Position numbers and translations under genes: made by a program | Part shown: positions 24,101 through 35,407 of the stretch, piece by piece | Layout of the letters: every line of letters starts with the position of its first letter | Numbering within the stretch: the first letter of the stretch is position 1 | Notes under the pieces: model-generated | Seen by the model: only the letters and a program-made list of their open reading frames with translations | Databases searched by the model: none | Told to the model about the DNA's origin: nothing | Assembly: GCA_023512835.1 (NCBI GenBank) | Contig: CM042088.1 | Location: forward strand, 3,464,078 to 3,528,077 | Length of the DNA stretch: 64,000 nt | Reading direction: 5' to 3' | Origin: Taxillus chinensis | Taxonomy: Eukaryota; Streptophyta; Magnoliopsida; Santalales; Loranthaceae

Positions 24101-27100
24101 TGTTTGCGGCATCAATTGCCCCCTCTGCTGCTCCGGCACCAATCAAAGTGTGCACCTCATCAATGAAAAGAATTATCTCATCACTTTGTCTAATTTCCTC
24201 CATTAGCTTCTTTAGTCTTTCCTCAAACTCTCCACGATACTTTGTGCCAGCAACAAGAAGACCCATATCCAGTGTTATTACCTGAAATATAAAACAGAAC
24301 ACTAATGGATAGCCACAAATGAATAATGAAATGAAAACATATCTGAACAAAATCAGATTACAAATTTATAAGGCCATGCATAGTGAGAATAAAAAAAAGG
24401 AAGAATCAATCTAAACAAACGACAAGTCAACACACCACTTCCTCTGGTATGAGAAACATGAAGTTCTGGAAATTAAGCAAGTACAACACTAGAGATGACA
24501 TAACTGTTAGAGATATTGTGTAAAAAATGCCAGGCAATGTCCAGGCACCCTCTAGCTACTAGTAAAATAAGTTGGTGCCAAGACAGTTTTCCTAAGCGAA
24601 GCGGCAGCTGTGGTCTTATACAATCATGTACCTTTTTTATAAAAACAATACTATAGCACAAGAATAACAAAAAACTCATAAATAATATAGATGTCCAAAA
24701 ACACGAGTTCAAACATACTTGCATAAGTAAAACAAAGTTACCACACAAGCTTCTTTTTTTTATCAGTTGTTACCACACAAGCATATGCCTCCATATAATA
24801 TCTGAAAAAAAAAAACTAAAAAAACCTCGTAAATCAGCCATAAAACTATAAATAGAGTATAGGTGACGTCTTTAAATTTCATTTGATGAAGTAGGAGTGC
24901 GTCTAATGGCCACCGATGGAGGGACGTTGAGGGAATAAGCCCCTCTGAGTTGATGATGATTGAAATGTTCAAGTTAGTTGAAGTGCCCAACATTGGGAAG
25001 TGGAGGAATTATTGGCATTTTCTGAATCGTTGTACAAGGGTCAAATACTGCAAGGGCAGCAGGACGCAGTGGTTTGGGAGGCAACAAAAGATGGCTGTTT
25101 TCTCAGAGAAGAAGTGAAGAGATGCTTTTAGCTCCAAACCAAATAGGGGTCCGTGAAGGGTAATAGTGGGCCCTGGTAGCATGTGATAAGGGGGGCTAAA
25201 GTCCCCGCTCGGATCGATCGCCTTCTTAACTTGGGAAGAAGTGTGGAACAAGGTCCTTACCTTGGGTAAACTCCAGAGGCAGGGGTTATAGTTAGTAAGC
25301 AAATGACAACTTTTCATTAGTGCTGGAGTACAGATCAACCACATTCTTCTCCCTTATAGGTATGCAACTCATTTGCAGGGATTTTATTTACGCCTTGTTG
25401 TATATTCAATAGATTCCCGTAGGCATGGTGAGTCCTAAAATTTGGTGTGGACCAGGTTACAGGCATCAGGCAAGGTTAAATGGCTATTGTGAGCAATTCC
25501 TATGCTTGTTCGTAGCATCCAAAGAGTGAAAAGGGAGTTATGGCCATTGTTACTAGGAATTCATGGGTCTTTCTAGTATTTTCTTTCTCGAGGAGAATGA
25601 TTAATTTTAGACAAATTAGGTGGGAGGTTGACATATAATGAATGGCCTTATAATGAACAATATATTTGTACCTTTAAAAATCTAATATCCACAAGAGTTT
25701 ATATAGAACTGCGGCTATAGTTACCTTCTTCCCCTGAATTGTTTCTGGAAATTGGGTGGGGTTGGCGTATGATGAATGACCTCATAATAATGACCAATAT
25801 ATTTTTAACTTCAAAAAAAATGATATCCGCAGAAGTTTATATAGAACTATAGCTACACTTACCTTCTTCCCCTCAATTGTTTCTGGAACATCACCATTTG
25901 CTATTCGCTGAGCAAGGCCTTCTGCAACCGCCGTTTTACCCACACCAGGTTCCCCTATAAGGCATGGATTATTCTTGGTTCGGCGACCCAAAATTTGGAC
26001 AACCCGTTCAATTTGTTGCTGCCTACCAACAACAGGATCTAATTTACCCTGAGAATTGCAAAAAAAAAAAAAATCACCTCAGTGACCGGCCTTCTGTAGA
26101 AAACTTGCAAACATGACAATAAAAGCAAGACTTGTAAACTACCTCCTCTGCCATCAATGTCAAGTTAGTACCATACTCCTCCAAAGTAGGCATCTTATTG
26201 CTATTGGCTCCTCCTCCTCCAACACCAGCAGTGACAGTTTCTGTACTCTCACCCACCATTCGAATAACCTAATCCAATCCAATAAAATGTTTCACTTGCA
26301 TTTTTTTTCAATTTACAAATGCAAATATATATATATATTACTGTAATAAGGAAAGGATAATCAAAATAACTACGCAATGTAGCTTGCCTGTGTCCGGATG
26401 TTACTAGGGTCGGCACCTAAATTTTCAAGCACACGAGCAGCCACACCTTCTCCCTCACGAAGCAATCCAAGAAGCAAATGCTCAGATCCAATGTAGTTAT
26501 GACCTGTAATATAGATTTATAGTTCTAAAACTTCACCCCATAACAAATTTCTCTCATGTATGCTCATACATACGCAAAGACTACTACTTATACCAGAAAG
26601 AAAATGTATGAGTATCCTTCCAGAACAAGCAGACATAAGCTAGAAATAAAAAGAGCAGCTATCGGATCATGGAAATCCCAACATTTAAAAATAAATAAAT
26701 AAATAAACATGAGCTCATAAACTACTAAAATGCAAGTAATCACAGATTGGAATTTAATACCAACAATATTGCAATTATAAGAGAGGAAGAGAGGCACACC
26801 AAGCTGTCGGGCCTCTTCCAAGGAGAGTTCCAACACTCGCTTTGCACGAGGAGTAAATGGGATCTCCACAGCAACAAATCCGCTGCCCCTACCAATTATC
26901 TTCTCCACTTCTACACGTGCATCCTTAAGATTAATTCCAACAGATTTTAGCACTTTAGCAGCAATGCCAGTACCTTCACCTACAAGTCCTAACAAGATCT
27001 GCTCAGTGCCAACAAAATTATGACCAAGCCGCCTTGCTTCCTCTTGGGCAAGCATTATAACTTTTATTGCTTTTTCTGTAAAGCGCTCAAACATGGCCCT

Positions 27101-27364
27101 AGGTACACCCCGAAAAGCCCTCCTTCGTGGGGCAGAGATTGCAGTTGCAACTTTGGAAAGAAAATTCTGACCAGGCATAAATAAGGTACCGAAAGCATTG
27201 GAACTTCGTAAACCAGAGAAACTAATTATGCTTGATCGAGGTGAATGGAAATTACACATCATTCTGATGGTCATTTTTGTTTTTCTAGATCCTTGGACTT
27301 GAGTAGGCCTTTGACCCGAGAGGGAAGCATAAATACAGGTGGGCTGGACAAGAATTCTAGCCAT
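12150..27364 (-). CDS. CLPC: ClpC / HSP93, chloroplast AAA+ unfoldase, complete gene
   Basis: HSP100-family ATPase of the chloroplast stroma; the family unfolds substrates for the ClpPR protease and serves as an import motor at the inner envelope. Coding exons on the minus strand: 27364-26800, 26503-26388, 26268-26143, 26048-25863, 24281-24066, 15202-14985, 13701-13626, 13548-13459, 13331-12150. They join in frame to 924 codons plus TAA, close to the family length of about 930. Residues 1-90 contain no Asp or Glu (transit peptide). The Clp N-domain starts at MFERFTEKA (residue 91). Walker A is GEPGVGKT 301-308 and Walker [10 protein letters not shown] ends near 375. A UVR-like linker lies around 510-545. 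The second AAA+ has GPTGVGKS 644-651, pore loop GYVG 691-694 and acidic pair 716-717. An IGF loop at 771-773 fits ClpP docking. All key residues are present, so it should be functional. The ATG follows a 5'UTR intron. Introns hold many mobile elements. Confidence 0.96.
13808..13983. mobile_element. Small MITE-like element in ClpC intron
   Basis: AT-rich 175-bp segment with imperfect inverted ends, AAGGAGATGTTTGG on the left and the reverse of CCAAACAGCCCCTA on the right, the pattern of common plant hAT-type MITEs. A clear target duplication was not found. Confidence 0.4.
14127..14720 (-). mobile_element. TRIM-like mini-retrotransposon in ClpC intron
   Basis: Two direct repeats of about 85 bp (14134-14217 and 14634-14715) enclose a 400-bp centre. 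Directly inside the right repeat, the minus strand reads TGGTATCGAAGCC (14620-14632), a near match to the initiator-Met tRNA binding site TGGTATCAGAGCC used by plant LTR elements. The element therefore runs on the minus strand with very short LTRs. The centre holds a minus-strand reading frame (14516-14223) with a hydrophobic stretch around [15 protein letters not shown] and a GA microsatellite at 14470-14489. It could be captured host sequence; I do not recognise it. LTR limits are approximate. Confidence 0.5.
17203..18251. mobile_element. Non-autonomous TIR element, copy 1 (1049 bp)
   Basis: Starts ATGGTTCAAAGTATCGAACG and ends CGTGACTTCGAACCATG. The short inverted ends (ATGGTTCRAAGT) are flanked by the identical 9-bp duplication GTATGAGAT at 17194-17202 and 18252-18260. 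The 9-bp duplication suggests the Mutator superfamily, although the terminal repeats are short. The left part is GC- and CG-rich, the right part AT-rich. ORFs across it (for example 17196-17795) are low-complexity and not credible. A related copy is at 20296-21380 in the same orientation. Confidence 0.65.
18274..18463 (+). repeat. 5' LTR of the intronic copia element
   Basis: Direct repeat of 23068-23251. It begins TGAGTTATCTATAATTAG and ends TTTTCTACTT. The outer base of the LTR is uncertain: 10-12 bp more may belong to it. Confidence 0.75.
20296..21380. mobile_element. Non-autonomous TIR element, copy 2 (1085 bp)
   Basis: Starts CATGGTTCGCAAGATTCGG and ends CGACTTCAAACCAT, with near-identical 9-bp flanks GGTTTAGAC (20287-20295) and GATTTAGAC (21381-21389). 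It interrupts the copia pol region: the copia frame reads up to NPIGLD on the left and resumes [12 protein letters not shown] on the right. This dates the insertion after the copia element. It shares its start block, its end block (ATATCTCACCCGAGATATAAC versus the equivalent at 18190) and its layout with copy 1. Confidence 0.65.
21600..23064 (+). pseudogene. Copia reverse transcriptase / RNase H, broken
   Basis: Recognisable pieces: [59 protein letters not shown] (the YVDD catalytic motif), [13 protein letters not shown] and, in RNase [13 protein letters not shown]. Frame changes and stops near 21750, 22018, 22285, 22660 and elsewhere prevent a continuous product. It belongs to the intronic copia element. 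Confidence 0.8.
23068..23251 (+). repeat. 3' LTR of the intronic copia element
   Basis: Direct repeat of 18274-18463, preceded by CAACTTGAGAGGA, a decayed polypurine tract typical of copia elements. About 94% identical to its partner by eye. Confidence 0.75.
24282..25621 (-). other. ClpC intron sequence without recognisable gene
   Basis: Reading frames here (for example 25344-25009 on the minus strand) lack recognisable domains, and their codon use is not gene-like. They are likely chance frames or old mobile DNA. Confidence 0.45.
25622..25892 (-). repeat. Tandem duplication including the 3' end of ClpC exon 26048-25863
   Basis: Two copies of about 134 bp lie side by side: 25622-25753 and 25754-25892. 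Both contain TTTATATAGAACT and the exon edge CTTCTTCCCC with the donor AC next to it. The copy at 25754-25892 includes the working exon end. The other is an intronic echo (about 26 bp of exon plus donor) carrying one base change in the Glu codon of the conserved TIEGKK stretch. Confidence 0.75.
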
Positions 27365-28493
27365 GGCCCCAAGGGCAACCTAAATTTGGCAATGTCAAAT
27401 ATTAATGCACTAAAATAGCAGCAAAAAAAATCAACAAAGCAGACTACATTATTATGACCAAACAATCAGCCAACAGTGACTAGAAGAAAACTCACAGACT
27501 AAAGATATTTGACGGGCAAGGTTGTAAAATATAGGAGACAGTCCACAATGGTTAAGGATCATCCAACATCCAAACAGTAAAAACAGTCCAGTAAAAAGAT
27601 GTTTTCATATTTTAAAATTATTTTTAATAATATAAGCATCAGTAATGATATCACAAGATTCAACAAAAATAAGAAAATATATGATTCACATACTAGAAGT
27701 TCAAACATGAATATTACAAAATACAAGCATATTATCACCATTGCATAGTTGCCAGGGGTGTGAGGCACACTCGAGACACAAAAAGATCCTGGAGCCTGCA
27801 GCGAGGCATGAGGAGAGGCGTGTGCCTCAGGATTTGAGGCACACAAACACTACAAGTATTAAATATGACTCAATTGTCAATATGAACACCCAAGTTCATA
27901 ATAACTTACTTATTTGAATGTTCAACAATATATTTCACTCATGAAATGTCAAGAAATAAAAAAAACACAAATCCATTTTCATAAGGTTTACAAATCTTGA
28001 TCTTGGGTCAAAATTACTTTGCTGAACGCTTTTATTTTTTCCGCAGACATTTTGATCACCTATATGACATCTGGTGGAACTTTTCGGCATTTAGTGGCAT
28101 TTCTAAACCCACCAGAAAGATGTTATTTTACTATACAAACACCTCAATTAAAAAAAAAAATTGCGGATAAAACCTTCCCATCATTCCCATATTTATCAGC
28201 CGATTTCCTCCACGAAGATGATGAAGACATTATAGCCTACTGGAATAAATACATACATAATAATATCCATATATAATTCAATTTTCACCATTACAGTAAA
28301 GGTGTTAAAATTTCGGAAGAAATTTTTTTGGGGAGGTGTTTATATTTGGGCAGAGAGAAGAGAGAGAGAGAGAGAGAAGAGAGGTGAAGCATTAAAAAAC
28401 AGAAGGAAAAAGGTGTTTGTAGAAATTAAATGGGGGGGGGGGGGTGAGGAGAAGGAGAATGATGGCAGGAAGAAAGAGGAATGGAGGACTTAC

Positions 28494-28740
28494 CTGGTGT
28501 TAGACGGAAAGTGGAGCAGGGCTGCGGCTGAAATTGCGCGGCAGACCGCAACAACAGCAGAGAGAGAGACCTAAACCCTAAACAGTATGACACGACGCAC
28601 TGGTCTGAGGGAGAGAGGGAAAGGGAGCGGCAGGAGGCAAGCTGCAGCGCTAGTGAGAAAGAGAGAAGAACCACGGCTGCTATGCTGGTACGAACACGTA
28701 GGAGAGAACGGCGCAGCACAGCAAATTTGGGGATACCCAA
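28494..28740 (-). other. CLPC: Probable 5'UTR exon of ClpC
   Basis: A good donor (ACACCAG then GTAAGTCC) at 28493/28494 pairs with an acceptor AAATTTAG at 27380, 15 bp before the ATG, giving a 1.1-kb intron in the 5'UTR. The exon is rich in CT/GA motifs. The upstream limit (about 28740) is a guess from composition; no clear TATA box was fixed. The intron contains a 13-G run at 28432-28444. Confidence 0.55.
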
Positions 28741-31700
28741 TTAAGTGCGGCAGGTTTTCTTTTTAGTTCTTTTCCTTAGTTTTTTTTTTTTTTTTTCTTC
28801 TATCAGCAAAATTATAACTTGACAATGCAAAAAAAAAAAAAAACTTATTTAAAAGTTTTTGATTTTTTTTTAAATAAAACCAAACTTTTTTTTCAAGAAA
28901 TAATTTTTAAAATAATTAAAAATAACATTAATCCTACAACAAATGATCATATAATTTAAAAATAAACCTTAAATACCAATGACGACCTCTCGGTGAGATT
29001 TTGATGGGATAACGACCTGGAGTCCATCACAAGCACGTCCATCGAATCTTACATTTGGTGGGGACAACAGTGACAATTGCAGTAGAGATGTGTGTGAAGG
29101 AAGATGGCGAGGGAAGAAGGATAGGAAGGGGATGGGGGCTACATTTGAGGCGGTGACATCATTAGAAACGCGAGGAGGAGGCAACAACGACATGACAGGG
29201 GGATTAGATTTAGAGATGTACGTGTGTCTATATTAATTTTATACTAACAAATTTTAAGGTTAATTTTATCTTTTTGTACTTTCATAATAATTTTATTTTT
29301 ATTTATTAATTACTTACTATTGGTCTCGAGAAGGCTAGAGGAAGGATTGAATAGGCTCTTTTAAAACTTTTTTCATTCTTTTTGGTGCAACACTTAATCT
29401 AGTTAAAGATAAAATCAATGTGAAAAACAATCAGATAGTGAAAGTAATTTGTATTATTATCACAAGATAATTACAACAAATTATAGCAGATTAAAGCTGA
29501 TTACAAGATTTTGGATCTACAGAAAGAGTATTTCACTTTTATTTACAATAGCACTCTGTTTTACAATGACACACACGCTAGCCAAAATCAAATTCACTAA
29601 ACTCTTTCACATGTACGCGCATATATGAAAATATACAAGACTTAGTATATATAGACATCCCTAGAAAACATTCTTGGAACAGGGATTTTTCAAGCACCAT
29701 GTAGCATTAAAAATCTTCTCGGAAAATACCTCTATTTTAATTGCTGCGGATGTGGAGCTCAAAATATTGAGATTGTAAACATATTGAATTTTTTCACGTG
29801 ATCCTAATTGCATTTAAGGCTTTGTCCACACCTCTGTGTGATCCACGTGTAAGATGATTTAGATATTCAACGGGTATTTCTTACATCGGGACACAGCGAG
29901 CTGATGACTTTGAATGCGGAGCTGATTAATTGGAACAGTGTTGTCTTAATCCGTTGTAAGGTTCCTTACTCCATATTAATGAAGCTCGGATCTTTACTCC
30001 GTGTCAGTGGTTGCTTACACCGTATTAATTTGATATTTGAATCCTTATTCCATGTCAGCACTTCCTTACTCCGTGTGAACGAAAGATTTGGATGGCTTAC
30101 TTTGTGTCAGTGCTTCATCACTCCGCTTGAGTAAAGGTTCGGATGGCTTACTCCGTGTCAGCACATCCTTACTCCACTTGAGTAATGGTTCGGATTCCTT
30201 ACTCCACTTCTCTTTTCCTTACTCCGTGTGAACAAAAGACTTAGGTCCTTATTCTGTACAAGTCTCTTTTACTTCACGTGAGTTGTAGACTAAGATTCTT
30301 ATTCCGCATTTTTTAACTTAGTCTGTTTGAATGTAAGACCCAGATTCCTTAGTCTATATTTTTAAGTACTTAGTCTATACTAATGATCCTTACTCTGTAA
30401 CTTGTGATGACTTGATTATGACCAAGTTAATTGGCGACACTCACGTTGGTCCGGATCAGGATTATGTATTTTGTCCTTAACTTTGTACTCATGAGTGAAG
30501 ATCCAGATTAACGCTTGTCTTATGTAACGTGTTAGAATTTACATTGAAAGATCTCAAACCAAATTACATAGGGTTTTATCAGCATCGTTCAAATTTTGGA
30601 TTCAATCTAACACTTTCTATCTACTTTTAAAATTCATATCACTTTTAAAATCACAATTTATTAAATACTCATCTACTTATTTTCATAGTAAGTTTTTTTT
30701 CCCAACATAGCTAAAAATAACTTTAAAAAAACATAGTATTATCAAACTAGGCCAATATGTTTAAATGGCCTATTCAAATGGGTTCAGAGTGCTTTGCTCA
30801 TGAGCAATCATCAGGATAATTCCACGTTAGCCAACGCCTAATCTAACAGACAAATAAACAAAATGCTGATTGGTCTGCCGTTTTGAACATAAATAAACCA
30901 TCTAACTAGTGTCTAGATTTGGCACTCGTCCATCTCGTCGCCCGTACTTGCTTTTCTCTTCACCGTCCAAATCCAACTCTAAATCTTTCTCTCCATCTAT
31001 CCTCCTTCAATGGTGACTAAACATTATAGGCTTGAAGGAAGTACACCTCATTTGACAAAAAACACGGAGCTGCACCAATTGTTTGAAAAAAATGAAAGGG
31101 ACTATTTGTTGGCGCTGTCTTTGTTTGACTAAAAGAGAGAGAGGAAAACACATTTCTTGACATGAGTGATCCCAAATTACATATTTAATCAAGAAAGGAA
31201 TGTGATTTCAAAGATCCTTGGCCTTCCCATAACACCAATTTCACAAGGAAGCAATAAACATTTTGATCTTCTAAATAAAGTCGAAAGAATAAAATCTTTT
31301 ACATTTTAATAAATATGTATGGTGAGAGAATACCTCAAGCAAAAAAAATGTAAATGTTGTAGGTGGACTAGTAATAATTTTTTTATAAGATTAAAGTTTT
31401 TTTTAATGATTATTTAGAGAAAGAAAGTAAAAAGTACTAAAATTATCTCCGTAATAAAAATTTTATATTTAACTTTTCATAATTAAAAATATATTATGAT
31501 ATATATATATTTATATAGAAAAATTAAAAATAATTTAAAATTTTGAGAAGAAAACTACTAATAAGATGAAATAATAGGATGAACTCTTTATCACAAGCAC
31601 GTAGATTTCTAATCAACATGCAAATCTAGATATATGTACCGGATGACATAAAGTATTGGTTGATTTCCTTCCTCTTTGAAATATGTTGAATCGCCTAGTT

Positions 31701-32669
31701 TTGCAAATGACTTAATCGCTAGAGAAATAATAACAAAATGTGAATGGATAAGATAAAAGGGTGAAATGATTTAAAAACTCCAATATTTTTTCATTAAAAC
31801 AAAAGGATAGCAAACCGGGTTGGATTTCTATTATCATGTCACAGGGTAAAGATTATCTTCATACATTAAAATTACATAACGGAAGAGACCTGCCCCATAT
31901 AGCAGCACCAGAAAGAGTCAGCCCTTGATCCCCACCCATAGTAACTTCGGGCTTTTGAAAGTCCATGACCCATGGGTTAATGCACGCTCATAATAACCTG
32001 CATATGGTATTTCTTTGGTCCACGTGAACAGAGAAAACTAAAAATTAAATAATCCCAATAAATAGTGCATGAAAGTGAATTTGCAGAAGAAATTTATTGT
32101 TTAAACATTATTACATTTATTCGGTTCATGGTGATTATTGTAATAAACACGAATGGAAAGAATGTTGGAACCTCACTATGTCACAGTTGGGAAAATTTAT
32201 TTTTACTTCTGTAAAGAACTTATAAATAATCAGCACAACTTCGTCATGTTATATGTAGCACAGTATTCTTCATTCTCTGTTTGTACAGTGTTTGCATGCC
32301 TCTTTCGATCTGACATGCTCATTAATTGAAAAGCAGGCACACCAGGAAAAATTAAAATAAAGAATGCAGAGGACACATAAATGACAAGAAAAAATACATA
32401 TTTTCTGGTATATTTAAAATTGGTACCAAAACTCTGAGACTGATGTCCCTCCAGTTGCGTAGTTGTGTTCAAATGAAATATGTTGCGATATCCTGCCACA
32501 CAAAATCCCACAATAATAATTAAAACCAGGCCATTAAACAAAGACAAAATATATAGGTCAACTAACTCCTGCTAAATAGATTAGATAGAATGTCATGCTA
32601 TAACATCAAGGGTCCCCAAACAAAAAAGAGACAAAAAAGTAACTACATGTATGACCAACTAATTAACGT
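28741..32669. other. Intergenic region upstream of ClpC
   Basis: AT-rich. It holds the CTTACTCCGTGT-type repeat array (29930-30420) and otherwise no gene I can support. A 105-codon minus frame at 32547-32230 has a hydrophobic run but no splice context or recognisable domain. Confidence 0.5.
29930..30420 (+). repeat. Degenerate tandem repeat with CTTACTCCGTGT core
   Basis: About ten imperfect units of 40-50 bp, each with a CCTTACTCCGTGTSAG-like core followed by a GGTTCGGAT-like segment. The surroundings (tract AATAGGCTCTTTTAAAAC near 29350, poly-AT flanks) suggest it lies inside an old LTR spanning roughly 29321-30612, but I could not find matching target duplications. Confidence 0.6.
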
Positions 32670-32808
32670 CATATTGATAGGTCCCAATCACAGCAGTAGA
32701 AATTACTTACTTTCTTAGGGTGAAAGATAAACCACACAAACTATTCTCCCCTTTTCTTTATTGCTCACGTTCTAATAAATAAAGTTAAGCTTAATGGATC
32801 AGCTTCAA

Positions 32809-35292
32809 TGTCATGTCCCCGAATTCCAGGGAACCCGGAATCGGGTACATGACTTCCCCTTGCCCGCACCCGAAAGGTCAAGGGGTTGGTAACTAGCACC
32901 AATGGAGACTACACCGCGGGTGCTGTCTCAAATATGCAACCCTGTACAGTCATACATCAAGGGTAATCCTGTACTTTCCCATACATCATCATGCATACAT
33001 TAAGTCAAACAGTCATACTGACATCACATCACAAACAGTATGCAAATACAACTATCCACGGACCCATGTCCGGGATACAAACATAATACAATACACAATA
33101 CAAAATACAGAATACAGTATTGTATCATACATCAGAGTAGTGGGCACGTCCTCTTGAAAGAAAGTCCTCCACTAGTCTCGGGTCACACCTGAAAAAAAGT
33201 AAACCGCAAGTAGGGGTGAGCGACAAGCTCAGTAGGTGACCCCAACACTCCACATCATGCAGACATACAAGTCTATACTACATGCTTTGTGTACTGCACC
33301 CGTGTGTAGTGTGCACAATCCTCGGGACTCGACTGCAAACAAACATCGGGACTCACCGCTTCATACAGACAACTTGTCCACGATCCTCCATGGGATCCTA
33401 GCTCAGGGCACTCAGCCCTAGCTCCACGAGCTCCACGGCTCAACTCAGGCCTTAGCCTGTCCATAGCGCAATATGCCCGGCCACAGTCGCCACACAGGCA
33501 TGCCATCAGTGCATATGCCTGCCACGTCAACCACATAGCACCATCAGTGCATCACGGTGAGAACCCAAACAAGTCACGGAGTCCATGCCCCAATACCTCA
33601 CACCAACATACTAACATTAGTATGGCATGTCATTTTCAACATTTCCTTTAGAACTGTAGCCAGTATTCACAAGTAAGTCTTTAATCCTTGATATATGAAG
33701 GAAGTACCCATATGCTATTTTCTTGAAATCAAAAGTCCCAGGCATTGAGTTCCCATATCATAAATAAGATAATCCGATTTTTGGGGATTTTTTCGAAATG
33801 TCTAACTCCACTTTCCAAAAATTCACCACTACGAACTTTTGGGTTTTTCCGAGATTTTACACTAAATCCCAATTTTCACATTTTGAAATAGTGGGAATTA
33901 ATTTTTCTAGTATTTTTCTTTGAATCCAAATGGGGGGTATTTCGTTATTTACAATGTAAATAGGTCCAGTCCAGTCAAACTGTATTTCGAATCTGCCAGT
34001 GAAACTACATTTTCGAATCTGCCTTTACTGTATTTCAAATCTGTATTTTCGAATCTCTTTTCGGATCGCCTTCGACCCTCGAACCTACACTCGAACTACC
34101 TTCGAAAACTACCTTGAAGTACCCATGAACCGCCTTCGAAACTCCCTTTGAAGTACCTTGAACCTTCGAAACGATACTCGAAAATTGCACATTCGACACT
34201 TGAAATTACACTACATCGAACCTACCTTCGAACCTTCGAAATCGCACATTCGAAATTTTCAATTTCCGGTCGATCTCATCGGTCGTTTCTACCCGATTCA
34301 CAACAGCATCGTTCATCATCGTTTTTTCACTGTTTCTCGCCTGGATTCAACCCGAAACCTCCAGACCTTTTGGAATCTCATAAAACTCATACCTAATACT
34401 ATATATTAGGTTTTAAATCACGTCTTACCCCTCGAACGCATTTTAAATACAAGATTCAACCCAAAATTGGTTTTTCTCCAAATTCTAGGGTTCAACACGA
34501 ATTTGCATGATTTCATCAAATTCTTACATGTTAATCCAAAAAGCAAACAAGAAAAGGGTGAAGAATCAATGGAACACCTACCTGGAATGATTCTTAATGT
34601 TCGAACGAGCTCAAAACGCCCCAAATCGCCAAGGCCTCCAAGCTCTCTCAAGCTCTCTCGCTCAAACGCACAAACGCTAAAATGTAACATGGAAGCTCTC
34701 TTTCCCCCTATTTATATTTTTGCCAGTCAACTGACCTAGTCAACCATTGACCCAGTCAATAATTAACCTCCAAGGTCCCGAACTCCAAATTGAGTCAAAC
34801 TACAGTCAAACGTTCGAAATGACGAGCACAATACTACACGAGATATTATTACACTCAAATGATCGCTCAAACGCAAAGTCAACCAATAAACCCCAAAAAG
34901 TCAACAATTGGGTCAAACGGGTCCCCGACTCGGAATCGAGCCCAAGTACAGTCAAAATGCTCACATCGACGGCTACACTACTGTCCAGATAGTTACATTC
35001 CCATAGAATGACTATCTCAAGACTACCCAAATACGAGTCTTTACATCCTCTCCACCTTAGGACTTTTCGTCCTCGAAAATAAAACACATGCCCAAATGAC
35101 ATAGTAAAATTCAAGCTCAATGTCCTAACAACAAAACATCAAACATGATCACCGATCACACATGTGCAATGCAACTCGCAACAAGCCAAAGGGCTGACAA
35201 AATCCAACAAAAACAAGCTAAACCACATCTCAAACAACATATGCAAAACAAATGCATAAAACATAACTCATACCTCAGGGAAGGTCCTCACA
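32809..35292 (-). mobile_element. Nested LTR element with large internal deletion
   Basis: Flanked by TTCAA at 32804-32808 and 35293-35297, inside the gypsy 3' LTR. On the minus strand it starts TGTGAGGACC and reads 247 bp of a 3' internal end (FEDEKS frame, then the polypurine-like AAGGTGGAGAGGA). It then continues into a full-length 2.2-kb LTR (35045-32809, TGTAAAGACTCG...GGGACATGACA). The LTR is the same family as 3098-5402 and 59826-61996. The 5' LTR and nearly all coding sequence are gone, probably by illegitimate recombination. Tekay/Del assignment is inference. Confidence 0.75.
33970..34260 (-). repeat. TTCGAA-type minisatellite inside LTR
   Basis: Units built on CTACCTTCGAA and TTTCGAATCTGCC. 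Same LTR position as the arrays at 1095-1243, 3918-4110, 9650-9860 and 60955-61275. Confidence 0.75.
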
Positions 35293-35407
35293 TTCAACTC
35301 CAACATTCAAGGAAATAAGTTATAACAACTTTGAATTACAAAACATCAAAATAAAAGAAAGCTTATTATTGGTCCAACGCTAGCTACTGGCTTGGACTTG
35401 GTCCAAC

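Noticed and set aside
25009..25344. 111-codon minus frame in ClpC intron
   Set aside because: No known domain; lies within an intron between confirmed exons.
26588..26799. Extension of the first ClpC exon into 26588
   Set aside because: After 26800 the sequence follows a GT donor and loses similarity to ClpC; it is intron.
28019..28276. 85-codon plus frame upstream of ClpC
   Set aside because: No recognisable domain; it lies within the proposed 5'UTR intron of ClpC on the other strand, and its first 60 bp are the segment duplicated at 11728-11790.
32230..32547. 105-codon minus frame with hydrophobic run
   Set aside because: No recognisable domain, AT-driven composition, no splice or promoter context.
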